DNA from: Bacillota bacterium
GTDB lineage: Bacteria > Planctomycetota > UBA8108 > UBA1146
Assembly: GCA_003973385.1 (NCBI GenBank)
Contig: QNYK01000027.1
Coordinates: forward strand, 1 to 41,277
Length of the DNA stretch: 41,277 bases
Reading direction: 5' to 3'
Below the pieces are notes generated by a model. The model searched no databases, was not told the origin of the DNA, and saw only the letters and a program-made list of their open reading frames with translations. The position numbers and the translations under genes were made by a program. This document shows, piece by piece, positions 1-8,301 of this stretch (the stretch's first letter is position 1; every line of letters starts with the position of its first letter).

Positions 1-2
1 TG

Positions 3-467
3 CTACTCGATGCCGCTGTGCCGCCGCCGCCTCCAGGAGCGGGCACTCTTCCTCTACCCGGAGAAGTTGGATCAGAGCTGCCACTGCGAGAGCAGTTGCG
101 ACTGCATCGTAGCGAACCCGCTTGTAGCATCTGCCACCGTCGAATGGACGCACTTGGTTTTTCACTCGAAAGGTTCGACGCCGTCGGACGTTACCGCACT
201 GGAGAGATCGATGCTCGAGGAGAACTCCCAGATGGTGCGGTACTCCTGGGTATTGATGACCTGCGCAAAACGGTTTCCAGTTCAGATGGGTTTGCCAGGT
301 CCTTGGCGAAAAATATGCTGATCTATGCGCTGGGCCGTGGTCTCACCGATGACGATGAGCCGTCCATCGCCAGACTCATGAATCGGCTAGAAACAGATCC
401 CTCGATTCCAGCACTGATCGAGGAGATCGTTCTGTTGAAGTCCTTTCGCAGCTGCATGGTACCCTGA
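3..467 (+). CDS. C-terminal fragment of planctomycete-type cytochrome protein (DUF1588/DUF1585)
   Basis: The reading frame is open from the left edge (base 3) to a TGA at 465-467, so the N-terminal part lies outside the window. The visible 154 residues begin with a Pro-rich stretch and a CxxCH haem-binding motif (ACSICH, bases 120-137), followed by RRMDALGFSLERFDAVGRYR, the usual DUF1588 ending. The rest (ELPDGAVLLGIDDLR, then NMLIYALGRGL) matches the DUF1585 pattern. Proteins of this kind are large exported cytochromes in Planctomycetota and Verrucomicrobiota and are normally encoded next to a DUF1552 Tat protein, as here (next gene, 61 bases on). The physiological substrate of the pair is not known to me. 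Family recognition is strong; the total length cannot be judged. Confidence 0.88.
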   Translation, partial: LLDAAVPPPPPGAGTLPLPGEVGSELPLREQLRLHRSEPACSICHRRMDALGFSLERFDAVGRYRTGEIDARGELPDGAVLLGIDDLRKTVSSSDGFARSLAKNMLIYALGRGLTDDDEPSIARLMNRLETDPSIPALIEEIVLLKSFRSCMVP

Positions 468-528
468 TCGGTTCTTGTCTCGGCTGCGATTGAGGTGTCT
501 CATCGAGCGTGAGAGGGACGAGTTCGTC

Positions 529-1884
529 ATGACCAGGAACTTTCATCGCCGAACATTTCTACGCGGTCTCGGTACAGCCATGGCACTGCCATGGCTCGAA
601 GCGATGAGTCCTTTGGCGGCACTCGCCGATACCCTGCAGGATCCCGGTGCACCACTTCGATCCGTATTTCTGTTCATCCCCAATGGCGTCCATCAATCGG
701 AGTGGTCTCCTCAGGGGACCGGTCGGGAATGGCAACCCTCTGCGATCCTGGAGCCGCTCGAATCAGTTCGTGACGATGTATTGATCATCTCCGGGCTCGC
801 TCACCAGAATGCTCGCGCACTCGGTGATGGGCCTGGCGACCATGCTCGTTCTGCTGCCTGTTTTCTAACCGGGGCGCATCCCTTCAAGACCGCAGGTGAT
901 GATATCCATGCTGGCGTCTCTGCAGATCAGATCATCGCAGCTTCCTGCAGCGACCGTGCGATGATTCCTTCACTTCAACTGGGAACAGAGGGAGGGCGTC
1001 AGTCGGGAAACTGCGACTCAGGATATTCGTGTGCCTATTCGTCAAACATCAGCTGGGCAAAGGCCGACCAACCGATGCCACATGAAACCCAGCCAAGGCG
1101 TGTGTTCGAAAGAATGTTCCTGAAAGGATCAGCAGCAGAAACCAGCTCAGCACGGCGAAAGAGAATCTCACAACGAGCCAGTATCGTTGACTTCATCCTG
1201 GAGGATGCGAAGAGACTGGAGAGAGAACTCGGCTCCAATGATCGCAAGAAATTGGACGAATACATCGGTGGAGTACGCGACATCGAACGCAGAATTGAGC
1301 GTCTCGAAGACCTGGAGAAACTCGAACGCCAGGAAGGTGCACTGCCAGACTTCGGCCAATCCGCATCACTGGGGATCTCTGAACACATTCAGTTGATGCA
1401 TGAGTTGATCATCCTTGCCTTCCGTCTGGATCTGACTCGGGTGATCACTTTCATGTGGGCCAATGAGGGATCAAACCGCACCCATCCACATCTGGAGATC
1501 GGCGAGGGTCATCACACCCTCACTCACCACAAGGGAAATCAGAACCAGGTCGATCAGGTACGCACCATCAACCGCTGGCAAGTTACCGAGTTCGCAAGAT
1601 TCGTGAAACGGCTCTCCGAGGTAAGAGACTCCGAGGGGTCACTTCTCGATTCCACCATCGTCGTTCATGGCTCCGCCATCGGCGATGGTAATCGGCACAA
1701 CCACGATGACCTGCCTGTTCTGGTTGCAGGCCGTGGCAATGGGCTCATCGATACCGGACGGCATCTCGCAGTCGAGAAGAACACTCCGATGTGCAACCTG
1801 TTTCTGTCCATGGCCCAGGCTGCAGGATCCACCGTCAAGCAGATCGGTGACAGCACGGGAACCCTTCCAGGCCTCGGTGCATGA
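529..1884 (+). CDS. DUF1552 family Tat-exported protein
   Basis: This 451-residue protein belongs to the DUF1552 family, large secreted proteins of unknown activity typical of Planctomycetota. The ATG at 529 is preceded by GAGAGGGA (511-518) and gives an N-terminus with a twin-arginine signal (HRRTFLRGLGTAMALPWLEA), the hallmark of this family; the open frame extends further upstream but would place the signal internally. Family features are FLFIPNGVHQSEWSP near residue 50, an acidic charged coiled-coil-like stretch (about 205-270), and HTLTHHKGN plus GSAIGDGNRHNHDDLPVLV in the C-terminal half. The His- and Asp-rich motifs near the C-terminus suggest an enzyme with a metal-containing or sulfatase/DUF1501-like fold, but that is inference. 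It follows the DUF1588/1585 cytochrome gene and probably shares its transcript, which fits a periplasmic redox partnership. Confidence 0.9.
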   Translation: MTRNFHRRTFLRGLGTAMALPWLEAMSPLAALADTLQDPGAPLRSVFLFIPNGVHQSEWSPQGTGREWQPSAILEPLESVRDDVLIISGLAHQNARALGDGPGDHARSAACFLTGAHPFKTAGDDIHAGVSADQIIAASCSDRAMIPSLQLGTEGGRQSGNCDSGYSCAYSSNISWAKADQPMPHETQPRRVFERMFLKGSAAETSSARRKRISQRASIVDFILEDAKRLERELGSNDRKKLDEYIGGVRDIERRIERLEDLEKLERQEGALPDFGQSASLGISEHIQLMHELIILAFRLDLTRVITFMWANEGSNRTHPHLEIGEGHHTLTHHKGNQNQVDQVRTINRWQVTEFARFVKRLSEVRDSEGSLLDSTIVVHGSAIGDGNRHNHDDLPVLVAGRGNGLIDTGRHLAVEKNTPMCNLFLSMAQAAGSTVKQIGDSTGTLPGLGA

Positions 1885-2113
1885 GGCCGATCAGCCTCTA
1901 ATCGTCCGATTGCAGCCCGTTGCCATTCCGACATCGATGAATTTCACTTCCTCCCACTTGCAGTCTCCGGGGCTGGAAGCGAGGTTGTCTTGCTGATTGC
2001 GAGATCTGAGACCCCATCACCGCATTCCTCATTGCTTGCCGTGACTTAGCAGGACTCGCTTTTCCGGGTCAGCGGATGTCAATCCCATCCGCTTGAAGTG
2101 GAGAACTCCAAGA

Positions 2114-5100
2114 ATGTGGCTTGTCCGAACTGCGCTTCGATTTCCCTATCTTGTGCTCGTCATCGCTCTGGCTGTCATCTCGCTCGGCACCATTTTTCTG
2201 AGCAAGATCCCTTCTGACCTGCTGCCGATCTTCAACACTCCAGCTGTGCAGATTGTGACCTTCTACAACGGAATGCCTCCCGAAATAGTCGAAGGTGACA
2301 TCAGCAGCCGGATGCAAAGATGGACCGGGCAATCGGTCGGCATCTCTCACCAGGAGGCGAAGTCGATGACGGGCGTCTCCATCGTCAAGGACTTCTTCCG
2401 TGAAGACATCAGCATGGAGAGTGCGATGTCGCAGGTCACCAGTTATGCGATGAGCGATCTGTTTTATCTCCCTCCCGGTACAATTCCGCCGATGGTGATG
2501 CCGTTTGACCCGACCGCATCTGTGCCTCTTTGCCTGGTAAGCGTTTCATCGGAAACGATGTCGGAGCAACAACTCTACGATGTTGCCTATTACGAGCTCC
2601 GGAACAGGTTGCAGTCGATTCGTGGGGTCGTCGCTCCAGCGGTATACGGTGGTGTTCTGCGGCGGATCTTCGCGTACCTCGACCGAGAAAAATTGGAGGC
2701 GCGCCAGTTATCTCCGATGGATGTGGTGCGAGCGATCCAGGATCAGAATGTCTTCATCCCGACCGGAAATGCGAAGCTAGGCGATCTGGATTACATGATC
2801 ACGACCAATGCAATGGTCGATGAGATCCCTGAACTCAATGATCTGTTGATCAAGATCGTCGATGGAAAACCGGTCTTTCTCCGGGATGTCGCAAAAGCTG
2901 AAAACACACAATCGATCCAGACCAATGTGGTCCGTATCAACGGTCGCCGACAGGTCTACATACCCATCTACCGGCAACCGGGCGCCAATACGATCGAAAT
3001 CGTCAACGAGATCCGTACCAAGTTGACCCAGATTCGCCAGCGAGTCGTCGACATGTACGAAGGTGCTGACGACGTTCTTCTCGAGGTCGTGATGGACCAA
3101 TCGATCTTCGTCCGAGATTCCATCTCGGCTCTCGAACATGAGGGATTGATCGGTGCATTCCTCGCCGGGTTGATCGTTTTGCTCTTCATCGGCAGCGTTC
3201 GCTCGATGCTGATCATCTTGTTGTCCCTACCACTGTCAGCTCTTGCGGCTTTCATCGGCCTCTATCTGAGTGGGAATACCATCAATAGCATGACGCTGGG
3301 TGGGCTGGCGCTGGCTGTCGGGCTGATCGTCGACCAGGCCATCGTGACGCTGGAAAATATCTCCAGACACCTGAGCATGGGAAAGACATCCATCCGTGCT
3401 GCGTTCGATGGCGCCAGCGAGGTCGCCGGACCCGTGTTTGTCGCCACGATCACCATCATGGTGGTTTTCTTCCCTGTCGTACTGCTCAGTGGAATCTCCA
3501 AGTATCTCTTCACACCACTGGCGATCAGCGTGATTTTCGCCATGGGCGCCTCGTATCTGGTGGCGTTGACGATCGTCCCGCTGTGTTGTGCGCGTTTCCT
3601 GAAGCCTCACTCCGGAACAGGATCGGGGGGCAGCGATCATGAGCCGGCCTTCTTCCAGGCGATCGGTCGAAGCTATGCATCGATTCTCGAAAGGGTATTG
3701 CAACGAAAGACGCTTGTCGGAATCTCGGTGATGGTGTTCTTCCTGATCTCACTTGGACTTGTCCCTGGTGTGCCGTGGAGTAGCGTTCCGACCAAGATCG
3801 GTCAGGAACTGTTCCCTGCGACAGATTCGGGACAGTTCACCATTTTCGTTCGAGCGCCTTCCGGGACTCGCATCGAGAACACCGAGATCCTGATCGAGGG
3901 CGTCGAGAACGAGGTCCAGGATGTCATCGGACAGTGGGACCCCCGTGACGAGATGGACTCCTCTGATCTGCAGATGCTGATCTCCAACCTCGGGGTCCTG
4001 ATGGACTGGCCCGCTGCCTACACTCCCAACACGGGCCCCATGGATGCATTCATGCTCGTTCAGCTGAAGGAAAACCGAACGAGGAGTTCGATCGAATATT
4101 CAGTCCTTCTGCGAGATCGACTCGCCGAGCGATTCCCGGGTATCGAGTTCGCTTTCGATACTGGCGGCATACTGACAGCAGCACTCAACTTTGGTTTGCC
4201 GTCCCCGATCGATATTCAGGTCACCGGTAGTAAGCTCGAGGTGGGCCAGGAGATCGCCCGGACCATCTCCGATGAAATACGGCAGATAGACGGCGCAGTC
4301 GATGTTCGAGTTGCGCAGCGCCTGGATTATCCGTCCATTCACATCGTGATCGACAGGGTCAAGGCAGCCTATCTTGGAATCACTCCCGACGAGGTCGTCA
4401 AGAACATCGTCACTGCCACCAACTCCAGCGTCACATTCAGCCCTTCCTTCTGGATCGATAAGAAGAAGCGCAATCATTACTTCATCGGTGCCCAGTACCC
4501 CGAGGGAGAGATCAATTCATTTGCCACGCTCGAGAACATTCCGATCATGCCGAGAACCGGAGATTCTGATGAACCGGTCCTGCTGAGAAACATCGCAACA
4601 TTCGAGCGAACCACAGGACCTACGGTGGTGAATCATGTCAATATCACCAGGGTCACCAATGTTTACGTCAATGTGGTCGGGAGAGATGTCGGCAGTGTCG
4701 TCAACGATATCGAGCAACGGCTCGATTCCTCTCCCCGGATGAAAGCCCTGATGGCTGAGTACAGTGACAAGGGATATCGCTGGCAGATCAAGGGTGAAAT
4801 CCAGCAGGCCAGGGAGTCGTTCGGGCAGTTCGCGTTTGGACTTCTCGTCGCCGCGATGCTGGTCTACCTGGTGCTGGTTGCGATTTTCAGGTCCTTCAGA
4901 GATCCCCTCATCATCCTCGCCTCGGTTCCGCTCGGATTCACCGGGGTTGCCTGGATGCTGTACCTCACCGGCACGAACCTCAACATCCAGTCCTTCATGG
5001 GCATCATCATGATGACCGGCATCGTGGTCGCATACAGCGTCCTGATGGTCGACTACGCCAACAGGCTTCGTGATGAAGGTGAGGAAACTCGTAGCGCCAT

Positions 5101-5350
5101 CCAGACCGCTGCAAGAACAAGACTCAGACCCATCTTGATGACTTCTCTGGCAGCGGTACTGGCACTACTTCCGATGGCACTGGGATTTGGCGGAGGTGCC
5201 AACGCACCGCTGGCTCGCGCCATCATCGGAGGAGTGCTGGGGGCGATGGCGCTCTCGCTCTTCGTAGTTCCGATTCTATATGAACTCATCTCGGGGAAGA
5301 CTCGCGTCATCAGCGATCTCCTCGCCAGGGACGAGTTAGGGAAGGAATGA
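2114..5350 (+). CDS. RND efflux pump inner-membrane permease
   Basis: This is a resistance-nodulation-division permease of 1078 residues, close to the length of AcrB/CzcA-type pumps. It should act as a homotrimer in the inner membrane, driving substrate out through the adaptor and outer-membrane channel encoded directly after it. ATG 2114 has GGAG at 2100-2103; a TTG at 2093 in frame is less likely. The chain shows one N-terminal membrane segment (about 8-28), a large periplasmic loop, a run of segments (about 340-500), a second periplasmic loop and C-terminal segments (about 905-1060). The TM4 motif GLIVDQAIVTLEN carries Asp407, but Gln408 stands where AcrB has its second Asp, and the TM10 Lys of AcrB is replaced by Ala973 in VVAYSVLMVDYA. 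RTRLRPILMTSLA in TM11 is intact. The substrate (drug, lipid, metal) cannot be told from sequence. It is first gene of a three-gene operon, four bases from the adaptor gene. Confidence 0.95.
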   Translation: MWLVRTALRFPYLVLVIALAVISLGTIFLSKIPSDLLPIFNTPAVQIVTFYNGMPPEIVEGDISSRMQRWTGQSVGISHQEAKSMTGVSIVKDFFREDISMESAMSQVTSYAMSDLFYLPPGTIPPMVMPFDPTASVPLCLVSVSSETMSEQQLYDVAYYELRNRLQSIRGVVAPAVYGGVLRRIFAYLDREKLEARQLSPMDVVRAIQDQNVFIPTGNAKLGDLDYMITTNAMVDEIPELNDLLIKIVDGKPVFLRDVAKAENTQSIQTNVVRINGRRQVYIPIYRQPGANTIEIVNEIRTKLTQIRQRVVDMYEGADDVLLEVVMDQSIFVRDSISALEHEGLIGAFLAGLIVLLFIGSVRSMLIILLSLPLSALAAFIGLYLSGNTINSMTLGGLALAVGLIVDQAIVTLENISRHLSMGKTSIRAAFDGASEVAGPVFVATITIMVVFFPVVLLSGISKYLFTPLAISVIFAMGASYLVALTIVPLCCARFLKPHSGTGSGGSDHEPAFFQAIGRSYASILERVLQRKTLVGISVMVFFLISLGLVPGVPWSSVPTKIGQELFPATDSGQFTIFVRAPSGTRIENTEILIEGVENEVQDVIGQWDPRDEMDSSDLQMLISNLGVLMDWPAAYTPNTGPMDAFMLVQLKENRTRSSIEYSVLLRDRLAERFPGIEFAFDTGGILTAALNFGLPSPIDIQVTGSKLEVGQEIARTISDEIRQIDGAVDVRVAQRLDYPSIHIVIDRVKAAYLGITPDEVVKNIVTATNSSVTFSPSFWIDKKKRNHYFIGAQYPEGEINSFATLENIPIMPRTGDSDEPVLLRNIATFERTTGPTVVNHVNITRVTNVYVNVVGRDVGSVVNDIEQRLDSSPRMKALMAEYSDKGYRWQIKGEIQQARESFGQFAFGLLVAAMLVYLVLVAIFRSFRDPLIILASVPLGFTGVAWMLYLTGTNLNIQSFMGIIMMTGIVVAYSVLMVDYANRLRDEGEETRSAIQTAARTRLRPILMTSLAAVLALLPMALGFGGGANAPLARAIIGGVLGAMALSLFVVPILYELISGKTRVISDLLARDELGKE

Positions 5351-5354
5351 CCCA

Positions 5355-6749
5355 ATGACCAACCATGCTGAGCTCCAGTTCAAAACCCACGATGAGCAAC
5401 CACGGCTCACCCGATGGCTGTCTCATTCGCTATTGCTGGTGCTGGTGTTCTGCATCAGTGGCACTTCATCTTTCGGCCAGTCGAATGACAAGGTCCCGCG
5501 AGTCACGGTCGTCAATCCTGTCCAGAAGACCCTCGTCTATCGGCTTCCTTTCAAGCCAGCAGAGATGCTCGCGATCCAGGAAGCCATCGTCTACGCCAGG
5601 ACCAGTGGATACCTCGATCAGATCACCGTCGACATCGGGGACAATGTTGAGAAGGGCCAGGTGATCGCGGTTCTCGACACACCTGAACTGACCGATGAGG
5701 TGAATGTAGCCCACGCCCAGGTACTGGAGGCGAGGGCACATCACGCTGCAGCTCAGGCAATAGCCGATGCCGGGACTTCCAGGGTCCTCGCTGCAAATGC
5801 AGGTCTGATCCAGGCAAAAGGGCAGATCCTTCAGGCCAGTGCAGAGTTGCGCAAGGCCAACGCAGTACTCGAGGCCCAGAAGATACAAACCGATCGAATT
5901 CGCAGCTTGCATCGGCAGGAAGCCGCTACAGATGCTCAACTTGAAACTGCAGAGAAAGACCATCTCCTTGCGATAGCAGATGTCGAGGTGAGTAATGAAG
6001 CCCTGAAGGCGGCCGAGACGAAATCCGGAGCTGCTGAAGCAATGGTCACCGTTGCAGTGGCTGAGAAGGCAGCCAAGGCAAGCCTCGTCACCGTCGGCGA
6101 GACAGCGATCACCAGCGCAACGGCAAGATTGGATCATGCAAAGACGATGCTCGGCTACGCGATGATCCGAGCACCATTTTCAGGGGTCATCACTGATCGT
6201 TTTCTGGATCCGGGTGCTGCCGTGGTCACATCAACCTCTTCCAAGACCACTGCCATCGTTTCGATCAAGGACCTCAGCAGCATCAAGATCTATGTGCAGA
6301 TTCCAGAACCGGATGTCCCTTACATCAGCAAGGGCCACCCGGCAGAAATCACCTGTAGCGCCTACCCGAATCGCAGGTTCGAGGGTGTCGTAACGCGCAT
6401 TTCCCGCGATCTCGATCGACGTACCCGCACGATGAAGGTCGAGATCCTGCTTCCCAACGAAGACGGTCAGATCTACCCCGGGATGTTTGCCATCGTCAAC
6501 TTCGATCTGATCGAGCGAGTAGATGCGTGGACCTTGCCCGCACAGGCCCTGCTCGGCTCCAAGGGCGAATACCATGTCTATTGCGTCGTCGGTGGAGTCT
6601 GTCGTGCTGTACCGATCAAGATCGGTCTCGACGACGGAGGAACCGTGGAGATTACCGAGGGTTTGAAAGGCGACGAGCAGGTCATCCTGATCGGAAAAGG
6701 ACTGATCCAGGCGGGCGACCGTGTAGAAGCTGTGGGGTCAAACCCTTGA
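5355..6749 (+). CDS. RND efflux periplasmic adaptor subunit (HlyD/MFP family)
   Basis: This 464-residue membrane-fusion protein links the RND permease to the outer-membrane channel. A hydrophobic segment at about 24-42 is a signal peptide or membrane anchor. The first lipoyl half follows (YARTSGYLDQITVDIGDNVEKGQVIAVLDTPEL split around residues 80-112), then a long Ala/Glu/Lys-rich alpha-helical hairpin (about 115-265), the second lipoyl half ending in MLGYAMIRAPFSGVITDRF, a beta-barrel domain with KIYVQIPEPDVPYI, and a membrane-proximal domain. The hairpin is long, as expected for adaptors that reach a TolC-like duct. AAGGAA upstream lies across the stop codon of the permease gene, and the genes are separated by four bases, so translation is probably coupled. 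The length and domain order are typical; nothing looks broken. Confidence 0.94.
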   Translation: MTNHAELQFKTHDEQPRLTRWLSHSLLLVLVFCISGTSSFGQSNDKVPRVTVVNPVQKTLVYRLPFKPAEMLAIQEAIVYARTSGYLDQITVDIGDNVEKGQVIAVLDTPELTDEVNVAHAQVLEARAHHAAAQAIADAGTSRVLAANAGLIQAKGQILQASAELRKANAVLEAQKIQTDRIRSLHRQEAATDAQLETAEKDHLLAIADVEVSNEALKAAETKSGAAEAMVTVAVAEKAAKASLVTVGETAITSATARLDHAKTMLGYAMIRAPFSGVITDRFLDPGAAVVTSTSSKTTAIVSIKDLSSIKIYVQIPEPDVPYISKGHPAEITCSAYPNRRFEGVVTRISRDLDRRTRTMKVEILLPNEDGQIYPGMFAIVNFDLIERVDAWTLPAQALLGSKGEYHVYCVVGGVCRAVPIKIGLDDGGTVEITEGLKGDEQVILIGKGLIQAGDRVEAVGSNP

Positions 6750-6802
6750 ATCTCATCGAATCCTCGTACTACCTCAGCAGATCAACCCGTGAGTTTGATT
6801 TC

Positions 6803-8290
6803 GTGAATTGTCAGCAGAATTCGTTGTTGCGATCGCTGACCATCGCGTTGATCTCGCTGTTGCTGAGTTCTTGCAGCACCGATTCGTCGACCAACGTCCG
6901 CTCAAATGACCTGGCCCTGTGGATCCCGCAACAATCTGAGCAAGAACAACCCGAAGAAACCACCGATGAATCTGCCGGCGAGCAAGATGTCACAGAAGCC
7001 ACCGAGCCTCCAGCTGAACGGTTCCCGGGCGCTCGAACAATTTCTCTCTCCGAAGTGCTCGAACTGTCGAAGAGTAATGCCCTTTCCATCCAGATGGCAC
7101 GACAGCGCACCCGTGCAGCAGCAGCGAATCAGCAAATCGCCAATGCCGCCTTCCTTCCCACCATCGGTCCGAGAATCGACTACGCACGTACCGACGGAGT
7201 TGCCCAGGGCACCGATGGGGTCATCGTCGATGTTTCGAAGCAAAGCGTCTTCGCCGGTCTGGAAGTACGTTTCGATCTGGATCCATGGGGAGACTGGCAC
7301 CGTCGACTTGCCGCCGAAGAGGAGCTCATCTCCAGCGAGCAACAGTTTTCCTCGATCGAGCAACTGGCACTTCATCACGGTGCACAGCTTTATCACGGCC
7401 TGGTTCGTTCGCACGGAGAGATCGCAATCGCAGAGAGAAGAGTGAACTTCGGTAACCAGATCGTCGCTACCGCCAATGCCAGACTCGAGGCAGGCGTTGG
7501 TTTACGTGAAGACGTACTCGGCGCACAGGCAAAAGAAGCTGCCGCCGAGAGAGATCTGACCATCGCACATGCAAATGCTCAGATCGCATCTGTCCGGCTC
7601 TTGGAATTTCTCGTGCTAACAGATGAAATCAGATCCGGCTCGATTCTGGTGCCTGATTCGATCCTGATGTCACAGAGTCCGCATGTGCGGAACCATCCAG
7701 TACCTGGCCCGGCGCGATTTCCATTGCAAGATCTCACTGCCAAAGAGTTGATCGAGCGCGGACTTCAGCAGCGACCCGACCTCATGGCAGCCCGGGCGGA
7801 AGTTCGCGCTTCTCGCTCTCTCAGTCGTGCTTCTTCTGCATGGGGCCATCCCATCGTCAGTGCGAGAAAGGGGGTTGGTCGTTTCGGTGCAGAATCGGGT
7901 GATCTCGACGACCAGGAGACCGCAGAGGTGGGCATCGGCTGGCAATTCGGGTTCGATTCCGGGGCTTCCCATCGAAGAGCCATCGCCATCTTCGAAGAAA
8001 CCCAACTGGCAATGAAAAAACTAGAATTGAGGATCTCTGCACAGATCCGTGAGAGCCTCGCTCGACTCACCGCTTCACGTGCTTCGATGGCCTCTGCCAA
8101 CCGCCAGCTGGAAGCCAGCGAGGAAACGTTAATTCTGGTTCGGCTGCGCTACCAGGCTGGCGCTGCACTCCTCGATGAACTGCTCGGTAGAGAAGCAGAT
8201 CTGAGCGAGGCTCGGACCGGCTGGCTCAATTCGATCCTCTCTCACAACCAGGCTCAGTTCGATCTCATGCTGGCCATCGGCGGCCCCTGA
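6803..8290 (+). CDS. Outer-membrane efflux lipoprotein (TolC/OEP family)
   Basis: This encodes the outer-membrane duct of the tripartite pump. GTG 6803 gives a short basic N-terminus, a hydrophobic stretch and a lipobox ending at Cys24 (LLSSC), so the protein is a lipoprotein of about 495 residues, like OprM-type channels. A TTG at 6746 overlapping the adaptor stop (TTGA) is an alternative start that would add 19 residues before the signal. After an acidic, Glu/Gln-rich linker (about 38-68) come two OEP repeats, each with long amphipathic helices: ALSIQMARQRTRAAAANQQI starts the first and QRPDLMAARAEVRASRS the second. Repeated TolC-type phrases such as NARLEAGVGLREDVLGAQ and RLRYQAGAALLDELL are visible. 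It is third in the operon and ends 11 bases from the stop of the convergent esterase gene. Confidence 0.92.
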   Translation: MNCQQNSLLRSLTIALISLLLSSCSTDSSTNVRSNDLALWIPQQSEQEQPEETTDESAGEQDVTEATEPPAERFPGARTISLSEVLELSKSNALSIQMARQRTRAAAANQQIANAAFLPTIGPRIDYARTDGVAQGTDGVIVDVSKQSVFAGLEVRFDLDPWGDWHRRLAAEEELISSEQQFSSIEQLALHHGAQLYHGLVRSHGEIAIAERRVNFGNQIVATANARLEAGVGLREDVLGAQAKEAAAERDLTIAHANAQIASVRLLEFLVLTDEIRSGSILVPDSILMSQSPHVRNHPVPGPARFPLQDLTAKELIERGLQQRPDLMAARAEVRASRSLSRASSAWGHPIVSARKGVGRFGAESGDLDDQETAEVGIGWQFGFDSGASHRRAIAIFEETQLAMKKLELRISAQIRESLARLTASRASMASANRQLEASEETLILVRLRYQAGAALLDELLGREADLSEARTGWLNSILSHNQAQFDLMLAIGGP

Positions 8291-8301
8291 CTCAGCGCTC
8301 C

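Noticed and set aside
5466-6137. Antisense open frame (223 codons) inside the RND adaptor gene
   Set aside because: Its Cys/Leu/Gly-rich translation mirrors the Ala/Glu-rich hairpin coding sequence; no ribosome site or family match.
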